Shown: positions 1 to 8,107 of the stretch, in pieces
Numbering within the stretch: the first letter of the stretch is position 1
How the letters are laid out: every line of letters begins with the position of its first letter
Virus record (IMG/VR): IMGVR_UViG_3300032677_000052
Span: 1 to 46,332 of that record
Source: a virus
DNA length: 46,332 bases
Strand: one strand, 5' to 3'
Notes under the pieces: generated by a model
What the model was told of the DNA's origin: nothing
The model's database searches: none
The model's input: only the letters and a program-made list of their open reading frames with translations
Made by a program: the position numbers and the translations under genes

Positions 1-1488
1 ACTGGTTATACTGGTTACACCGGGTATACTGGTTACACAGGCCCGGGCGTAACGGGACCAACCGGATATACTGGCTATACTGGTTACACAGGATACACTG
101 GTTACACAGGCCCACAGTTAATAACGATTAATTCAACGCCAATTGGAAGTGGCACGTCTGGTCGTATTCTTTATGACAATGCTGGCACTGTAGGCGAGCT
201 TGTTATACCGCTTTCTATCTCAAATGGCGGAACAAATAACTCATCTGCTTATACTGCTGGATCTGTTATATTTTCTAATGGCACTTCATTAACCCAGGAT
301 AATGCAACTTTCTTTTGGGATGACACGAATACGCAATTGTCAGTTGGAACTAATGTAACAGCTACTACGCCAGCGAATATTCAGCTGCAAATATTTAAAG
401 ACGCATTAATTAATGGCATGACTGTCGGTCTTGGAACTGCGCAGCTAACGACAAATACCGCAGTTGGCTATCAAACACTTTTAGGTGTGACAACAGGAGC
501 TTCCAACACAGCTGTTGGTTATCAGGTTCTTAAAGTAAATACTATTGGAACTCAGAATACGGGTGTTGGAAACCTTGTTCTATCTGCCAATACGACAGGA
601 AACTACAACGCTGCTGTCGGTCAGGCTTGTCTGTTTAAGAATACGACCGGATCTCAAAATTCAGCATTAGGTCAAGGTTGTCTTTTCAATAATACCACAG
701 GTGCCAGTAATTCTGCGATTGGTGGGTCTGCGTTATTCAACAATTCTACAGGCTCTAACAACACAGCCCTTGGCCAAGCGGCTATGAACACTAATACCAC
801 GGGGGCCACAAATACAGCTGTTGGCACGTCGTCTCTCTATTCTAATACAATTGGAACAAACAACTGCGCCGTTGGTTATCAGGCTCTTTATTTTAACACT
901 ACCGGAACACCCAACACAGGCGTTGGAACGTTAGCCCTTAGAGCAAACCAGACTGGAACAAATAACGTCGCTGTTGGTGATAGTGCATTAACAGCATGCA
1001 CTGGAAATCAAAATACATCTCTTGGTTCCAGCGCTGGTTCTTCGGTTACGAGTGGTTCAAATTTAACAATAATTGGCTATAATGCCCAAGCAACATCTGC
1101 GACTGCTACTAACGAAATCACTCTTGGAAATTCGTCAGTTGCAACTCTACGTTGTCAAACTACAACTATTACATCTCTTTCTGACGCAAGGGATAAAACT
1201 GAAATAAGAGTTTTACTGGCTGGAATTAATTTTATAAAAACACTTAAGCCTGTGTCGTTTATATGGTCAATGCGCGATGGAGGTAAGGTTGGTATAGAAG
1301 ATTCTGGTTTTATTGCTCAAGATTTACTTGAGTCCCAAAATATTACTGGAATTAAAATTCCTGGTCTTGTTTACGATGTAAATCCAGATAGACTCGAGGC
1401 TTCTTACGGCAAGCTTATACCTGTATTAGTAAAGGCAGTTAAAGAGCTGATCGAAGAAATTGATGCCTTAAAAGGGAAAGTTGGCTGA
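1..1488 (+). CDS. Tail fibre, collagen-like repeats plus S74 chaperone domain (5' partial)
   Basis: The reading frame is open from the first base, so the gene begins outside the window; the ATG at 337 is internal. The first 38 residues are a collagen-like run with nine Gly-Tyr-Thr triplets plus single GVT and GPT triplets. A long middle part (about 145-370 from the window start) repeats NTAVGYQ/NTxVGxxxL units spaced about 23 residues apart, resembling the beta-roll head repeats of trimeric adhesins. The C-terminus (SDARDK ... GFIAQDLLE ... LVKAVKELIEEI) is a Peptidase_S74 intramolecular chaperone: in this family Ser and Lys of the SDxRxK motif cut the chaperone off after trimerisation. It is a receptor-binding fibre. 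The glycosyltransferase cluster downstream could act on the Thr-rich collagen part (inference). Confidence 0.9.
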   Translation, partial: TGYTGYTGYTGYTGPGVTGPTGYTGYTGYTGYTGYTGPQLITINSTPIGSGTSGRILYDNAGTVGELVIPLSISNGGTNNSSAYTAGSVIFSNGTSLTQDNATFFWDDTNTQLSVGTNVTATTPANIQLQIFKDALINGMTVGLGTAQLTTNTAVGYQTLLGVTTGASNTAVGYQVLKVNTIGTQNTGVGNLVLSANTTGNYNAAVGQACLFKNTTGSQNSALGQGCLFNNTTGASNSAIGGSALFNNSTGSNNTALGQAAMNTNTTGATNTAVGTSSLYSNTIGTNNCAVGYQALYFNTTGTPNTGVGTLALRANQTGTNNVAVGDSALTACTGNQNTSLGSSAGSSVTSGSNLTIIGYNAQATSATATNEITLGNSSVATLRCQTTTITSLSDARDKTEIRVLLAGINFIKTLKPVSFIWSMRDGGKVGIEDSGFIAQDLLESQNITGIKIPGLVYDVNPDRLEASYGKLIPVLVKAVKELIEEIDALKGKVG

Positions 1489-1489
1489 T

Positions 1490-1783
1490 ATGTCTATTAA
1501 AAAAACAATAAAAGCAGCGCGCCCGACCGTCAACTCTGTTTCCGGATATGTTTTAAGTTGGGATGTTGATATTACTTTAAGAGAAGGTAGCTTTGAATAT
1601 AATTACAACTATTCAAAAGATGTTGCTAATTTAAATAAAATACCATCTGATTTCTCTGAACCAGAAGTTTTAGGATATATGCCAGAAGGTCTGGAAGATG
1701 TATTTAAACACCACAAAGAATTTTTGGGTGGAAATAATTCTTCTGAAACAATTATTGTCGATGATTTTACGTTTAGCAATTAA
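1490..1783 (+). CDS. Hypothetical protein, 97 aa, after tail fibre
   Basis: Unrecognised protein, rich in Asn, Ser and acidic residues, without a membrane segment. It starts at the ATG at 1490, 1 base after the fibre stop; a TTG at 1481 in the same frame would overlap the fibre and is less likely. Its place between fibre and glycosyltransferases suggests a small fibre accessory or assembly protein, but nothing in the sequence proves this. Confidence 0.6.
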   Translation: MSIKKTIKAARPTVNSVSGYVLSWDVDITLREGSFEYNYNYSKDVANLNKIPSDFSEPEVLGYMPEGLEDVFKHHKEFLGGNNSSETIIVDDFTFSN

Positions 1784-1792
1784 TAGGAGTAA

Positions 1793-2464
1793 ATTGAAAT
1801 TCGCACCGTTCTTCTTTCAGCGCCATCTTATGACGGCAAAGTAAACGTATGGCACTGCACGTCTTTAACTGAAACGGTAAAAATAGGTATATCAAAAAAT
1901 ATTAACATTGTGGCTGTTTATATGTCTTACGATGCCTTAGTTCAAAGGGCTCGTAACGATATATTTAAACTAGCATATGATAATGATGTTGATGATCTGG
2001 TTTTTATCGATTGCGATCAAGATTGGCAACCGGAAGATTTTTTTAAGCTTCTTTCACATGATGTCCCAATTGTTGCCGCACCAGTCATAAAAAAATCTGA
2101 CGACCCTCAATATAATGTAAAATTATTAGGAAATTATATTATAAATGAAAAAGGGTTGGTTGAGGTAGACGGAGTTGGCACTGGATTTATGAGAATAAGA
2201 AAAGATGCTATTAAAAAAATGTGGTCTGCCTCAAGTGAATATCGTGAAAGACATAAGGAAGATTCGTCTCGTATGGTATTTGAAGTAAAAGTTATGAATG
2301 GGGAAATCTGGGCAGAAGACATTGTTTTTTGTGATAAATGGATTAAATTGGGCGGTAAGGTATATATTGACCCATCCATTAATTGCGGCCATTCAGGTGA
2401 AAAAAGATGGGTAGGGAATTTTTCGTCTTGGATCAAGACCTTAAACTTAAAAGGAGGGGTGTAA
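1793..2464 (+). CDS. GT-A fold glycosyltransferase-like protein, apparent ATT start
   Basis: The protein has the pattern of small phage GT-A glycosyltransferases: N-terminal strand RTVLLSAPSYDGKV, then MSYDALVQRARND, a metal-binding type acidic motif FIDCDQDW (about residue 74), and GVGTGFMRIRKDAI before a C-terminal AEDIVFCDKW. The first ATG/GTG (GTG 1910) would remove about 39 residues, including the first strand of the nucleotide-binding fold. The frame is open back to a stop at 1790, and a GGAG lies at 1786-1789, so translation probably begins at ATT 1793. An alternative is a one-base error next to TTG 1794. It is the first gene of a sugar-transfer cluster with the genes at 3321, 3926 and 4794. 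Confidence 0.7.
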   Translation: MEIRTVLLSAPSYDGKVNVWHCTSLTETVKIGISKNINIVAVYMSYDALVQRARNDIFKLAYDNDVDDLVFIDCDQDWQPEDFFKLLSHDVPIVAAPVIKKSDDPQYNVKLLGNYIINEKGLVEVDGVGTGFMRIRKDAIKKMWSASSEYRERHKEDSSRMVFEVKVMNGEIWAEDIVFCDKWIKLGGKVYIDPSINCGHSGEKRWVGNFSSWIKTLNLKGGV

Positions 2465-2465
2465 A

Positions 2466-2654
2466 ATGGAAAACGAAATTATCAAGCTGGAGTTAACACT
2501 AGGTCAGGTTAACCACATTTTGGCTGTGTTAGGTGAGGCATCTTTTGTAAAAGCCGCAGACCCCGTAAACTGGATACGCGAGCAGGCGATTCCGCAGCAT
2601 GCGGAAATAGCTAAGAAATATCCTGCTGAAGAAATAGCGCAAGCAGCAGAATAA
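2466..2654 (+). CDS. Small phage protein, 62 aa
   Basis: A strong AAGGAGGGG ribosome-binding site sits just before the ATG, one base after the previous stop. The sequence (LELTLGQVNHILAVLGEASFVKAADPVNWIREQAIPQ) is of a type common in phage genomes next to structural genes; I know no function. It is probably a helical cytoplasmic or virion accessory protein. Its position inside the glycosyltransferase cluster may be incidental. Confidence 0.65.
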   Translation: MENEIIKLELTLGQVNHILAVLGEASFVKAADPVNWIREQAIPQHAEIAKKYPAEEIAQAAE

Positions 2655-2688
2655 ATATAAATTCGCATAAGAGAGGAAGGGTCTCGTT

Positions 2689-3324
2689 ATGCATACATCG
2701 GCGTATAATCATGCGCAGCGTTTTTACGACTGCTATAACGGGGCTTTCCCTGATGGGTTTAAGGTAATTGAAATTGGTTCTCAAGACGTCAATGGCTCTT
2801 TGCGGCCTATTTTTGAAAGAGACTGCGACTATACGGGCGTAGACTTTGTGGCTGGTAAGGGCGTAGATCTTGTCTTAACCGACCCATACAAACTGCCTCT
2901 TCCAGACAAATGCGCAGATATCGTTGTTTCAAGCTCATGTTTTGAACATTCAGAAATGTTTTGGCTGACGTTCCTAGAGATCATGCGCATATTAAAGCCG
3001 CATGGTTTGTTTTATCTAAATGTTCCATCCAACGGTATTTATCATACTTACCCCGTTGACTGCTGGCGGTTCTTTCCAGACAGCGGAAAGGCGCTCGTAA
3101 CATGGGCCAAGCGCAATGGAATAAACGCAGCTCTTCTTGAATCCTATATTGGCTTCAAAGAAGGTGAAATGATTTGGAACGATTTTACGGCTATTTTTCT
3201 TAAAGACGAAAAGAATATAGAAAAACATAAAAAGCGCATTCTTAGCGTCCTGAAAGATTTCCATAACGGATATGTTTATGAAAATCCTGAGATTATGAAC
3301 CGCGTTTATTGGCACGATAAATGA
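2689..3324 (+). CDS. Class I SAM-dependent methyltransferase
   Basis: A Methyltransf_11-type fold: motif I VIEIGSQDVNGS (about residues 26-37), acidic strand end YTGVDF (53), then DIVVSSSCFEH (83-93) and ILKPHGLFYLNVPS (105-118). Such proteins transfer a methyl group from SAM to small molecules or sugars. It shares a cluster with glycosyltransferases and overlaps the next gene by 4 bases, so sugar O-methylation or capping is the most likely role (inference). There is a AGAGAGGAAGG ribosome-binding site about 9 bases before the ATG. No DNA-methylase DPPY motif is present, which argues against DNA modification. Confidence 0.8.
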   Translation: MHTSAYNHAQRFYDCYNGAFPDGFKVIEIGSQDVNGSLRPIFERDCDYTGVDFVAGKGVDLVLTDPYKLPLPDKCADIVVSSSCFEHSEMFWLTFLEIMRILKPHGLFYLNVPSNGIYHTYPVDCWRFFPDSGKALVTWAKRNGINAALLESYIGFKEGEMIWNDFTAIFLKDEKNIEKHKKRILSVLKDFHNGYVYENPEIMNRVYWHDK

Positions 3325-3929
3325 CTCCGATACTCGTATGCACGGTTACGGGGCGTAGCCTTCCAGTTCTTGAAGCGAGCGTTAAAGCTTATTGCTCGGA
3401 CGTTTCGTTGATCGCGCATCACGTTGATCGGTCAACTTTTGGTCAATCGTATAACACCGCATTAGATGAGGCCTTTAAACAATACGATGAAGTTATTATC
3501 GCAAATGACGATGTTGTTTTGACGCCATCTACATATACGACTTTACTTGAAGATGTGGCCGCGTTAAAATCAGAGCATGGCGATAAGGTAGGTATAGTTG
3601 GCGCTAGGTCTGATTGCGTTCGAGAAGCGCAAAATATTAAAGAGAATCTGCCAGAAGAAGTTTTCTCAACGCTGTATGTATCCCCATTATTCGCTTGGAT
3701 TCCAAAGATCGTTTTTGATATTACGCGCTTCCCGCATACAAACTGGTTTAGCGACGATATGATTTGTATGGATTTGAATTATGCTGGCTTTACCAATTGG
3801 GTGTCTCGGGCGTATGTCCATCATGCCGGATCTCAGACGGTCGGCAATAATACATGGGAAATGTATTTACAGGCCATAGACTGGATAGAAAAGAATAGAC
3901 CAGAACGTCTACATAGGTTTAAACGATGA
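3321..3929 (+). CDS. Family 2-like glycosyltransferase
   Basis: 202 residues. The N-terminus ILVCTVTGRSLPVLEASVKAY followed by EVIIANDDVVL (about residues 57-67) is the nucleotide-binding strand and DxD-like site of a GT-A glycosyltransferase; WFSDDMICMDLNYAGF (about 142-157) resembles the acceptor-side ED motif. It overlaps the methyltransferase by 4 bases and the next glycosyltransferase by 4 bases, so the three are translationally coupled. Substrate unknown. Presumed cytoplasmic, transferring a sugar from a nucleotide donor to a virion protein or host glycan. Confidence 0.7.
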   Translation: MTPILVCTVTGRSLPVLEASVKAYCSDVSLIAHHVDRSTFGQSYNTALDEAFKQYDEVIIANDDVVLTPSTYTTLLEDVAALKSEHGDKVGIVGARSDCVREAQNIKENLPEEVFSTLYVSPLFAWIPKIVFDITRFPHTNWFSDDMICMDLNYAGFTNWVSRAYVHHAGSQTVGNNTWEMYLQAIDWIEKNRPERLHRFKR

Positions 3930-4780
3930 AAATTATAGATGCTTTTACGTTTTATAATAATGTAGACATATTAAAAATGAGGCTCCAGCTTCATTTTGAT
4001 CATGTGGACGAATTTTATATTTGCGAATCTGACCATACATATTCCGGCAGACCAAAAGAATTTATTTTAGAGCAGCATTTGCATGAGATAAATCCCTGGA
4101 TAGATAAGGTTCGATATATAAAATATCATGCCGACCCAAGTGGATTAGATTTTTCTCAGGAATTTAAAGACGAAATTCTCAATCTTAGCAATCCCGGCTG
4201 GATTATGGAGTTCAGGCAACGCAACCAACTAAAAGAACATATCCAAGATTTTGGCGATAATGATGTTATTGCAATTTGCGATATTGATGAATTTATTAGC
4301 CATGATGTTTTTAACTATATTAGGCAAAATGGTCTCGGGCCAGATGAGTTACGTTTAAATCTCGTCATGCATCACTATTACATGAATTGCATACAACCTG
4401 GAAGGATATGGACACAACCATTTATGTGCAAGGGGTCCAGATTTCGGCAGATAGATGACGTATCCTTTCACCGGCACTGCGTAGGTATGTATCATTGGTG
4501 GCCTAATGCTGGCTGGCATTTTTCCAACCTTGGCGGCTATGAAGCCATAATGGATAAGATGCTTGCCACTTGTCATACAGAGTTTATTACCAATGGCGTA
4601 AATGACCCTGAATATATAAAAAATTGTATGAAATATGGGATCTTACCTAACATAAAAAAACCAACGCCATCTCTGGCTACATGTGAATTGGCTTTTGTGA
4701 AATTAGACGCATATCCCCCCTATTTGCGTAAAATTATGCTAGATAATCCAAAATATATTGTTACCGATTTGACGGTTTAA
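3926..4780 (+). CDS. Glycosyltransferase family 17-like
   Basis: 284 residues. MKIIDAFTFYNNVDILKMRLQL, then YICESDHTYSGRPKE, an acidic ICDIDEF site at about 115-121 and YPPYLRKI near the end, follow the GT17 family (relatives of N-acetylglucosaminyltransferase III, MGAT3). Bacterial and phage members are uncharacterised or act on surface glycans. It is the third enzyme of the cluster and overlaps the previous gene by 4 bases. Members of this family in a phage genome are infrequent in my recollection. Donor and acceptor cannot be read from the sequence. Confidence 0.8.
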   Translation: MKIIDAFTFYNNVDILKMRLQLHFDHVDEFYICESDHTYSGRPKEFILEQHLHEINPWIDKVRYIKYHADPSGLDFSQEFKDEILNLSNPGWIMEFRQRNQLKEHIQDFGDNDVIAICDIDEFISHDVFNYIRQNGLGPDELRLNLVMHHYYMNCIQPGRIWTQPFMCKGSRFRQIDDVSFHRHCVGMYHWWPNAGWHFSNLGGYEAIMDKMLATCHTEFITNGVNDPEYIKNCMKYGILPNIKKPTPSLATCELAFVKLDAYPPYLRKIMLDNPKYIVTDLTV

Positions 4781-4793
4781 GGAAGGGAAAACA

Positions 4794-5903
4794 ATGGAAA
4801 CTATAGAATTAACGGCGACGGAAATTATCCCGGAAAAGAAAAAGCTGAAGATATGCGTCTACGGTATCTCAAAAAACGAAGAAATGTTTATTCAGCGATG
4901 GGCTGATTCTGCTAGGCAGGCAGACCTTATTCTCCTTGCTGATACAGGCAGCGACGACGATACCGTCAAGCTGGCAAAGGAAAGCGGCGTCCAAGTCCAT
5001 CATATCCACATCAAGCCGTGGCGCTTTGACCATGCCAGAAACGCCGCTCTTTGCCTGATCCCAGGCGACTTTGATGTCTGCGTCAGCCTAGACATTGACG
5101 AAATCTTGGAGCCCGGTTGGCGCGAAGAAATTGAGCGCCTATGGGAACCAGATACGACCCGTATGCGCTATATCTTTGACTGGGGGATGGGTAAGAAATT
5201 TTACCATGTCAAAATTCATAGCCGCCATAGCCACTTCTGGAAACATGCCTGCCACGAAGTTCCTGTCACAGACATGCGGACTCCAGAAAAGTTCTGTTTT
5301 ACCGAGAAGCAGATGGTGACGCATTACCCAGATCATACCAAAAGCCGGGCGCAATATTTTGGCATCCTAAAGGTTGCTGTGGACGAAGACCCAAGCTGCC
5401 CCCGCAACGCTTTTTACTGGGCCCGTGAGCTTTCCTACTACAGCAAATGGGAAGAGGCGCTAGTAGCGCTTAAAAAATACCTTGATATGCCTAGCGCAAC
5501 ATGGAACTGCGAGCGATGCTACGCTTACATAACCATGGCAAAATGTTATGGAGCGCTTGGAAATCCTGTTGAAGAAGAAAAATCGCTCCTCAAGGCGGCT
5601 ATGGAAGCAGGCGAAACGCGGGAACCGTGGGTGGCAATGGCGGACTTAATGTATCGACAAAACCGCTGGGCTGAATGCTTTGCTTACGCCATGCGGGCGG
5701 TAAATATTACCTACCGGGCCAACAATTATACGGAAGATCCAAATTGCTGGGGATGGCGTCCGCATGACTTTGCCGCTATCGCAGCTTTCCGGTTGGGATT
5801 GAAGGAAATAAGTATCCAACAGGGGCAGATTGCGGTAGAATTGGAGCCGGAAGATCAACGCCTAAAAGATAATCTTTTGTGGTATATTGGTGAAAAGTCA
5901 TGA
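4794..5903 (+). CDS. Glycosyltransferase family 2 with C-terminal TPR-like repeats
   Basis: 369 residues. The N-terminal half is GT2: KICVYGISKNEEMFIQRW, LADTGSDDDTV (about 48-58) and the DxD-like SLDIDEILEPGW (97-108). The C-terminal half (about 200-360) consists of helical pairs such as PRNAFYWARELSYYSKWEEALVAL and AYITMAKCYGALGNPVEEEKSLLKA, typical of TPR repeats. The combination is seen in protein O-glycosyltransferases and in SPBc2-like phage enzymes, where the TPR part binds the protein acceptor. This makes a phage protein such as the collagen-like fibre a plausible substrate (inference). A GGAAGGGAA site precedes the ATG. Confidence 0.8.
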   Translation: METIELTATEIIPEKKKLKICVYGISKNEEMFIQRWADSARQADLILLADTGSDDDTVKLAKESGVQVHHIHIKPWRFDHARNAALCLIPGDFDVCVSLDIDEILEPGWREEIERLWEPDTTRMRYIFDWGMGKKFYHVKIHSRHSHFWKHACHEVPVTDMRTPEKFCFTEKQMVTHYPDHTKSRAQYFGILKVAVDEDPSCPRNAFYWARELSYYSKWEEALVALKKYLDMPSATWNCERCYAYITMAKCYGALGNPVEEEKSLLKAAMEAGETREPWVAMADLMYRQNRWAECFAYAMRAVNITYRANNYTEDPNCWGWRPHDFAAIAAFRLGLKEISIQQGQIAVELEPEDQRLKDNLLWYIGEKS

Positions 5904-6163
5904 TGGAGACAGGGATGGAGCCGCAAACAGTTATTAATATTGTGGCAGGCACCGTCCTGATGGTAGCCGGGTGGCTTTTTAGGGAGCTTTGGCAAGCTGT
6001 CAAAGCTCTCCAAGCCGACCTTCGTAAGATAGAAGTAGACTTGCCATCGAATTATATCCGAAAAGACGAATTTGGCGAGGGGATGCGTGAAATAAAAGAA
6101 ATGCTCGCTAAGATATTCGACAAATTAGACGGTAAAGTAGACAAACATTGGGGCGATAAATGA
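5900..6163 (+). CDS. Small membrane protein with coiled coil, possible holin or lysis accessory
   Basis: 87 residues. One hydrophobic segment (VINIVAGTVLMVAGWLF, about 11-27) is followed by an amphipathic, charged coiled coil to the end. It overlaps the glycosyltransferase stop by 4 bases and the endolysin start by 4 bases, which places it in the lysis cassette. A single N-terminal membrane anchor with a coiled coil fits a class III-type holin or a holin partner; the 2-TM protein at 6825 is the competing holin candidate. Confidence 0.65.
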   Translation: MMETGMEPQTVINIVAGTVLMVAGWLFRELWQAVKALQADLRKIEVDLPSNYIRKDEFGEGMREIKEMLAKIFDKLDGKVDKHWGDK

Positions 6164-6630
6164 CCTGGCCCCTTCAGTCCGAATGTTTAAAAATGTTTGG
6201 CAACCCCTATGCGCCCGGCTGGGGGAATACGCACATTGTCCATATTAATTGCCCGTGGCAGCTCTATATGGGGCCGCTGCATATTCCGTATATTAAAATA
6301 AATAAGATTGCCGCCGAGTCTTTAACTCGTGTCTTAAACCATGTCTGGGATGAATGCGGAAAGGACCCAGACAAAATACACGCCATCCATGCCGACCAGT
6401 TCTCAGGGGACTGGGTCATCCGTCAGGCGCGCGGCCTGAAGATGATATCAATGCATAGCTATGGCCTAGCAATAGATTGGGACGCTCCCCACAACCAGCT
6501 AGGTTCAAGAACGCATTTTTTTACGGCTGATAACCCACTCATTAAGGCTTTTCTTGATGAGGGATGGATTTGGGGAGGCCAATGGAGCAGACCGGACGCA
6601 ATGCACGTTCAAGCGGCGAGGGTTGGTTAA
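6160..6630 (+). CDS. Endolysin, M15/VanY-type peptidase
   Basis: 156 residues. The motif HSYGLAID (about residues 99-106; His-x6-Asp) and the C-terminal DAMHVQ (His about 149) are the zinc ligands of M15 D-Ala-D-Ala carboxypeptidase/L-Ala-D-Glu endopeptidase-type lysins, and a Glu-like or Asp residue before the last His serves as general base in this family. It cuts the peptidoglycan stem peptide at lysis. There is no signal peptide, so release through a holin is expected; the holin-like genes are directly beside it. The end of the gene overlaps the small lipoprotein gene at 6582. Confidence 0.85.
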   Translation: MTWPLQSECLKMFGNPYAPGWGNTHIVHINCPWQLYMGPLHIPYIKINKIAAESLTRVLNHVWDECGKDPDKIHAIHADQFSGDWVIRQARGLKMISMHSYGLAIDWDAPHNQLGSRTHFFTADNPLIKAFLDEGWIWGGQWSRPDAMHVQAARVG

Positions 6631-6815
6631 ATAGGCAAACGGTAGGGGCGCTTGTGGCGGCCATATCATACAGTATCGTATTAATAAGTTTGGCAGCCCT
6701 TGCAGGCTGCACTCAGATAGAAGGTGATGGATTTTCTAACAATGGCCATGAGTATGGTCCTGTTAGATGCGTTAAGGCGAAAGATAACGTTCTTCGTTGT
6801 TATACGATTAAATAG
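6582..6815 (+). CDS. Small lipoprotein-like protein overlapping endolysin end
   Basis: 77 residues from the ATG at 6582, which has a GGGGAGG site 4 bases upstream; an ATG at 6564 in frame lacks this spacing. The hydrophobic stretch VGALVAAISYSIVLISLAALAGC ends in a lipobox-like LAGC, so the protein may be exported and lipid-modified. The short mature part contains two further Cys residues. It overlaps the endolysin by 49 bases in another frame. It could be a second outer-membrane lysis factor or a superinfection-exclusion lipoprotein; the canonical spanin pair lies just downstream. Confidence 0.6.
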   Translation: MEQTGRNARSSGEGWLNRQTVGALVAAISYSIVLISLAALAGCTQIEGDGFSNNGHEYGPVRCVKAKDNVLRCYTIK

Positions 6816-6824
6816 GAGACAGAC

Positions 6825-6998
6825 ATGGGTTCAATTGGTTCTTTTGTAGTTGCCAAACTGCGTGAAGGCTCAACCTGGGCCGGTATCGCTACGCTGATTG
6901 CTGGCGCAAGCTTTATTCCTCATGCTCAAGAGATCGGTGCTTTGGTTCCAACTGTTGGCACGCTGGTAGCTGGCGTTTTGGCGATCTGGTTTAAATAA
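6825..6998 (+). CDS. Small two-TM protein, probable holin
   Basis: 57 residues starting at the ATG at 6825, preceded by AGGAGACAGAC. The composition is that of a membrane protein with two hydrophobic helices (about WAGIATLIAGASFI and VPTVGTLVAGVLAIWF) separated by HAQEIG and ending in a short FK tail. It sits between the endolysin/lipoprotein and the spanin pair and its stop codon overlaps the next ATG by one base. The size, topology and location fit a small class II-type holin, but the family is not one I can name. Confidence 0.65.
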   Translation: MGSIGSFVVAKLREGSTWAGIATLIAGASFIPHAQEIGALVPTVGTLVAGVLAIWFK

Positions 6999-7237
6999 TG
7001 GTCGCTACAATCTTATCTCTTATCGGCGCGCTATTTACGCTTGCCGGTAAGATATTTGATTGGTTAAACGCACAACAATTAATTGATGTCGGCAAGACGG
7101 CGCAGCAGGTTCAGGATTTAAAGGGGCAAGTAGATGCTGCACATGAGGCGCTTCAAGCCCGTCTGGATATTGAGCGCGATAGCATTGACAAGCCTGACAG
7201 CGTGTCAGTCGACGACGGGTTCAAGCGCCCTGACTGA
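6998..7237 (+). CDS. Inner-membrane spanin (Rz-like)
   Basis: 79 residues: an N-terminal membrane anchor (ATILSLIGALFTLAGKIF) and a helical, charged coiled-coil part (QQLIDVGKTAQQVQDLKGQVDAAHEALQARLDIERD). A lipoprotein gene begins inside it in another frame at 7134. This nested or overlapping arrangement is the hallmark of Rz/Rz1 spanin pairs, in which the inner-membrane protein spans the periplasm and joins the outer-membrane lipoprotein to fuse the membranes at lysis. Identity rests on architecture rather than on residue identity. Confidence 0.7.
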   Translation: MVATILSLIGALFTLAGKIFDWLNAQQLIDVGKTAQQVQDLKGQVDAAHEALQARLDIERDSIDKPDSVSVDDGFKRPD

Positions 7238-7358
7238 TAGGCTGGCTTTTTGTGATGGGGCAAAACCTATTTATTGGTCAAAAAAAGATACGGACAAAAC
7301 AATTTGGCAGGTGAAGGCGCATAACAATGTAGGCAAGGAAGCCTGCAACTGGAGATAG
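7134..7358 (+). CDS. Outer-membrane spanin lipoprotein (Rz1-like)
   Basis: 74 residues in a frame that overlaps the Rz-like gene by 104 bases. The N-terminus has a basic start (MRRFK), a hydrophobic core and the lipobox LTAC with Cys at about residue 24, followed by a short mature domain with two Cys (FCDGAKPIYWSKKDTDKTIWQVKAHNNVGKEAC). Start at 7134 has AAGGGGC eight bases upstream; ATG 7143 is an alternative. The WSKKDTDKT..VK.HN pattern is common in short phage lipoproteins annotated as spanins. It is unlike the Pro-rich lambda Rz1, so function is inferred from position and lipobox. Confidence 0.7.
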   Translation: MLHMRRFKPVWILSAIALTSLTACQSTTGSSALTDRLAFCDGAKPIYWSKKDTDKTIWQVKAHNNVGKEACNWR

Positions 7359-7361
7359 GTA

Positions 7362-8102
7362 ATGACTACTGGCCTTAGTTATGATGGATCTGTAGCAGGG
7401 ACGACTTCGTATGTCGCTCAGATATCAACTATGGCCGTCGTTGATCCGACAGATCCAGCGTTTTTGACCATTTTACCACAAATGATAACTTATGCTGAAA
7501 ATAGAATATATCGTGAAGTCGACTTTTTATTTACATCAATTTCTACAACTTCTTATGGATTAACTGTTGGTAGTCGTATTATTTCTGTTCCAGCAGGAAC
7601 GCTAGTAGTCCCAGAGCAAATAAACGTCCTAACGCCAGCAGGGACAACTAATCCCGATGCGGCAACAAGAAACCCATTGCTGCCAACAACCAAAGAATAT
7701 CTGGATGCGGTGTGGGGCAATTACGCCAATACTGGTTTGCCCGTCTATTGGTGCCCCTTTGACGACTATACCTTCTTGGTAGGGCCCTATCCAGATCAAA
7801 ATTATACAGTAGAAATAGTAGGAACATATCGCCCTAATAGCTTGTCGGCTTCTAATTTAACAACATTTATTAGCCTATATCTCCCCGATCTATTTATTAT
7901 GGCATCAATGATATACGTCTCAGCATACCAAAGAAATTTTTCAAGCGCTGCTGGCAACGATCCGCAAATGCCTGTTACTTATGAAACGCAATATCAGACG
8001 CTTCTCAAATCTGCCCTTAGCGAAGAGAATCGCAAAAAATTTGAGGCAGCAGCGTGGTCGTCTCAAGGTGTTTCTACTTCAGCTACGCCGACTAGAGGTT
8101 AA
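7362..8102 (+). CDS. Head-tail adaptor (T7 gp11-like)
   Basis: 246 residues. The layout (TTSYVAQISTMAVVDPTDPAFLTILPQMITYAENRIYREVDFLFT near the start, GTYRPNSLSASNLTTFISLYLPDLFIMASMIY near the middle, a charged helical end) matches the podoviral adaptor/tail-tube A proteins that bind beneath the portal. The next gene is the large nozzle-type protein, the usual T7/P22-like order. Expected to form a dodecameric ring in the tail. It has a weak AGGTA ribosome-binding site. Confidence 0.75.
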   Translation: MTTGLSYDGSVAGTTSYVAQISTMAVVDPTDPAFLTILPQMITYAENRIYREVDFLFTSISTTSYGLTVGSRIISVPAGTLVVPEQINVLTPAGTTNPDAATRNPLLPTTKEYLDAVWGNYANTGLPVYWCPFDDYTFLVGPYPDQNYTVEIVGTYRPNSLSASNLTTFISLYLPDLFIMASMIYVSAYQRNFSSAAGNDPQMPVTYETQYQTLLKSALSEENRKKFEAAAWSSQGVSTSATPTRG

Positions 8103-8107
8103 GTATA

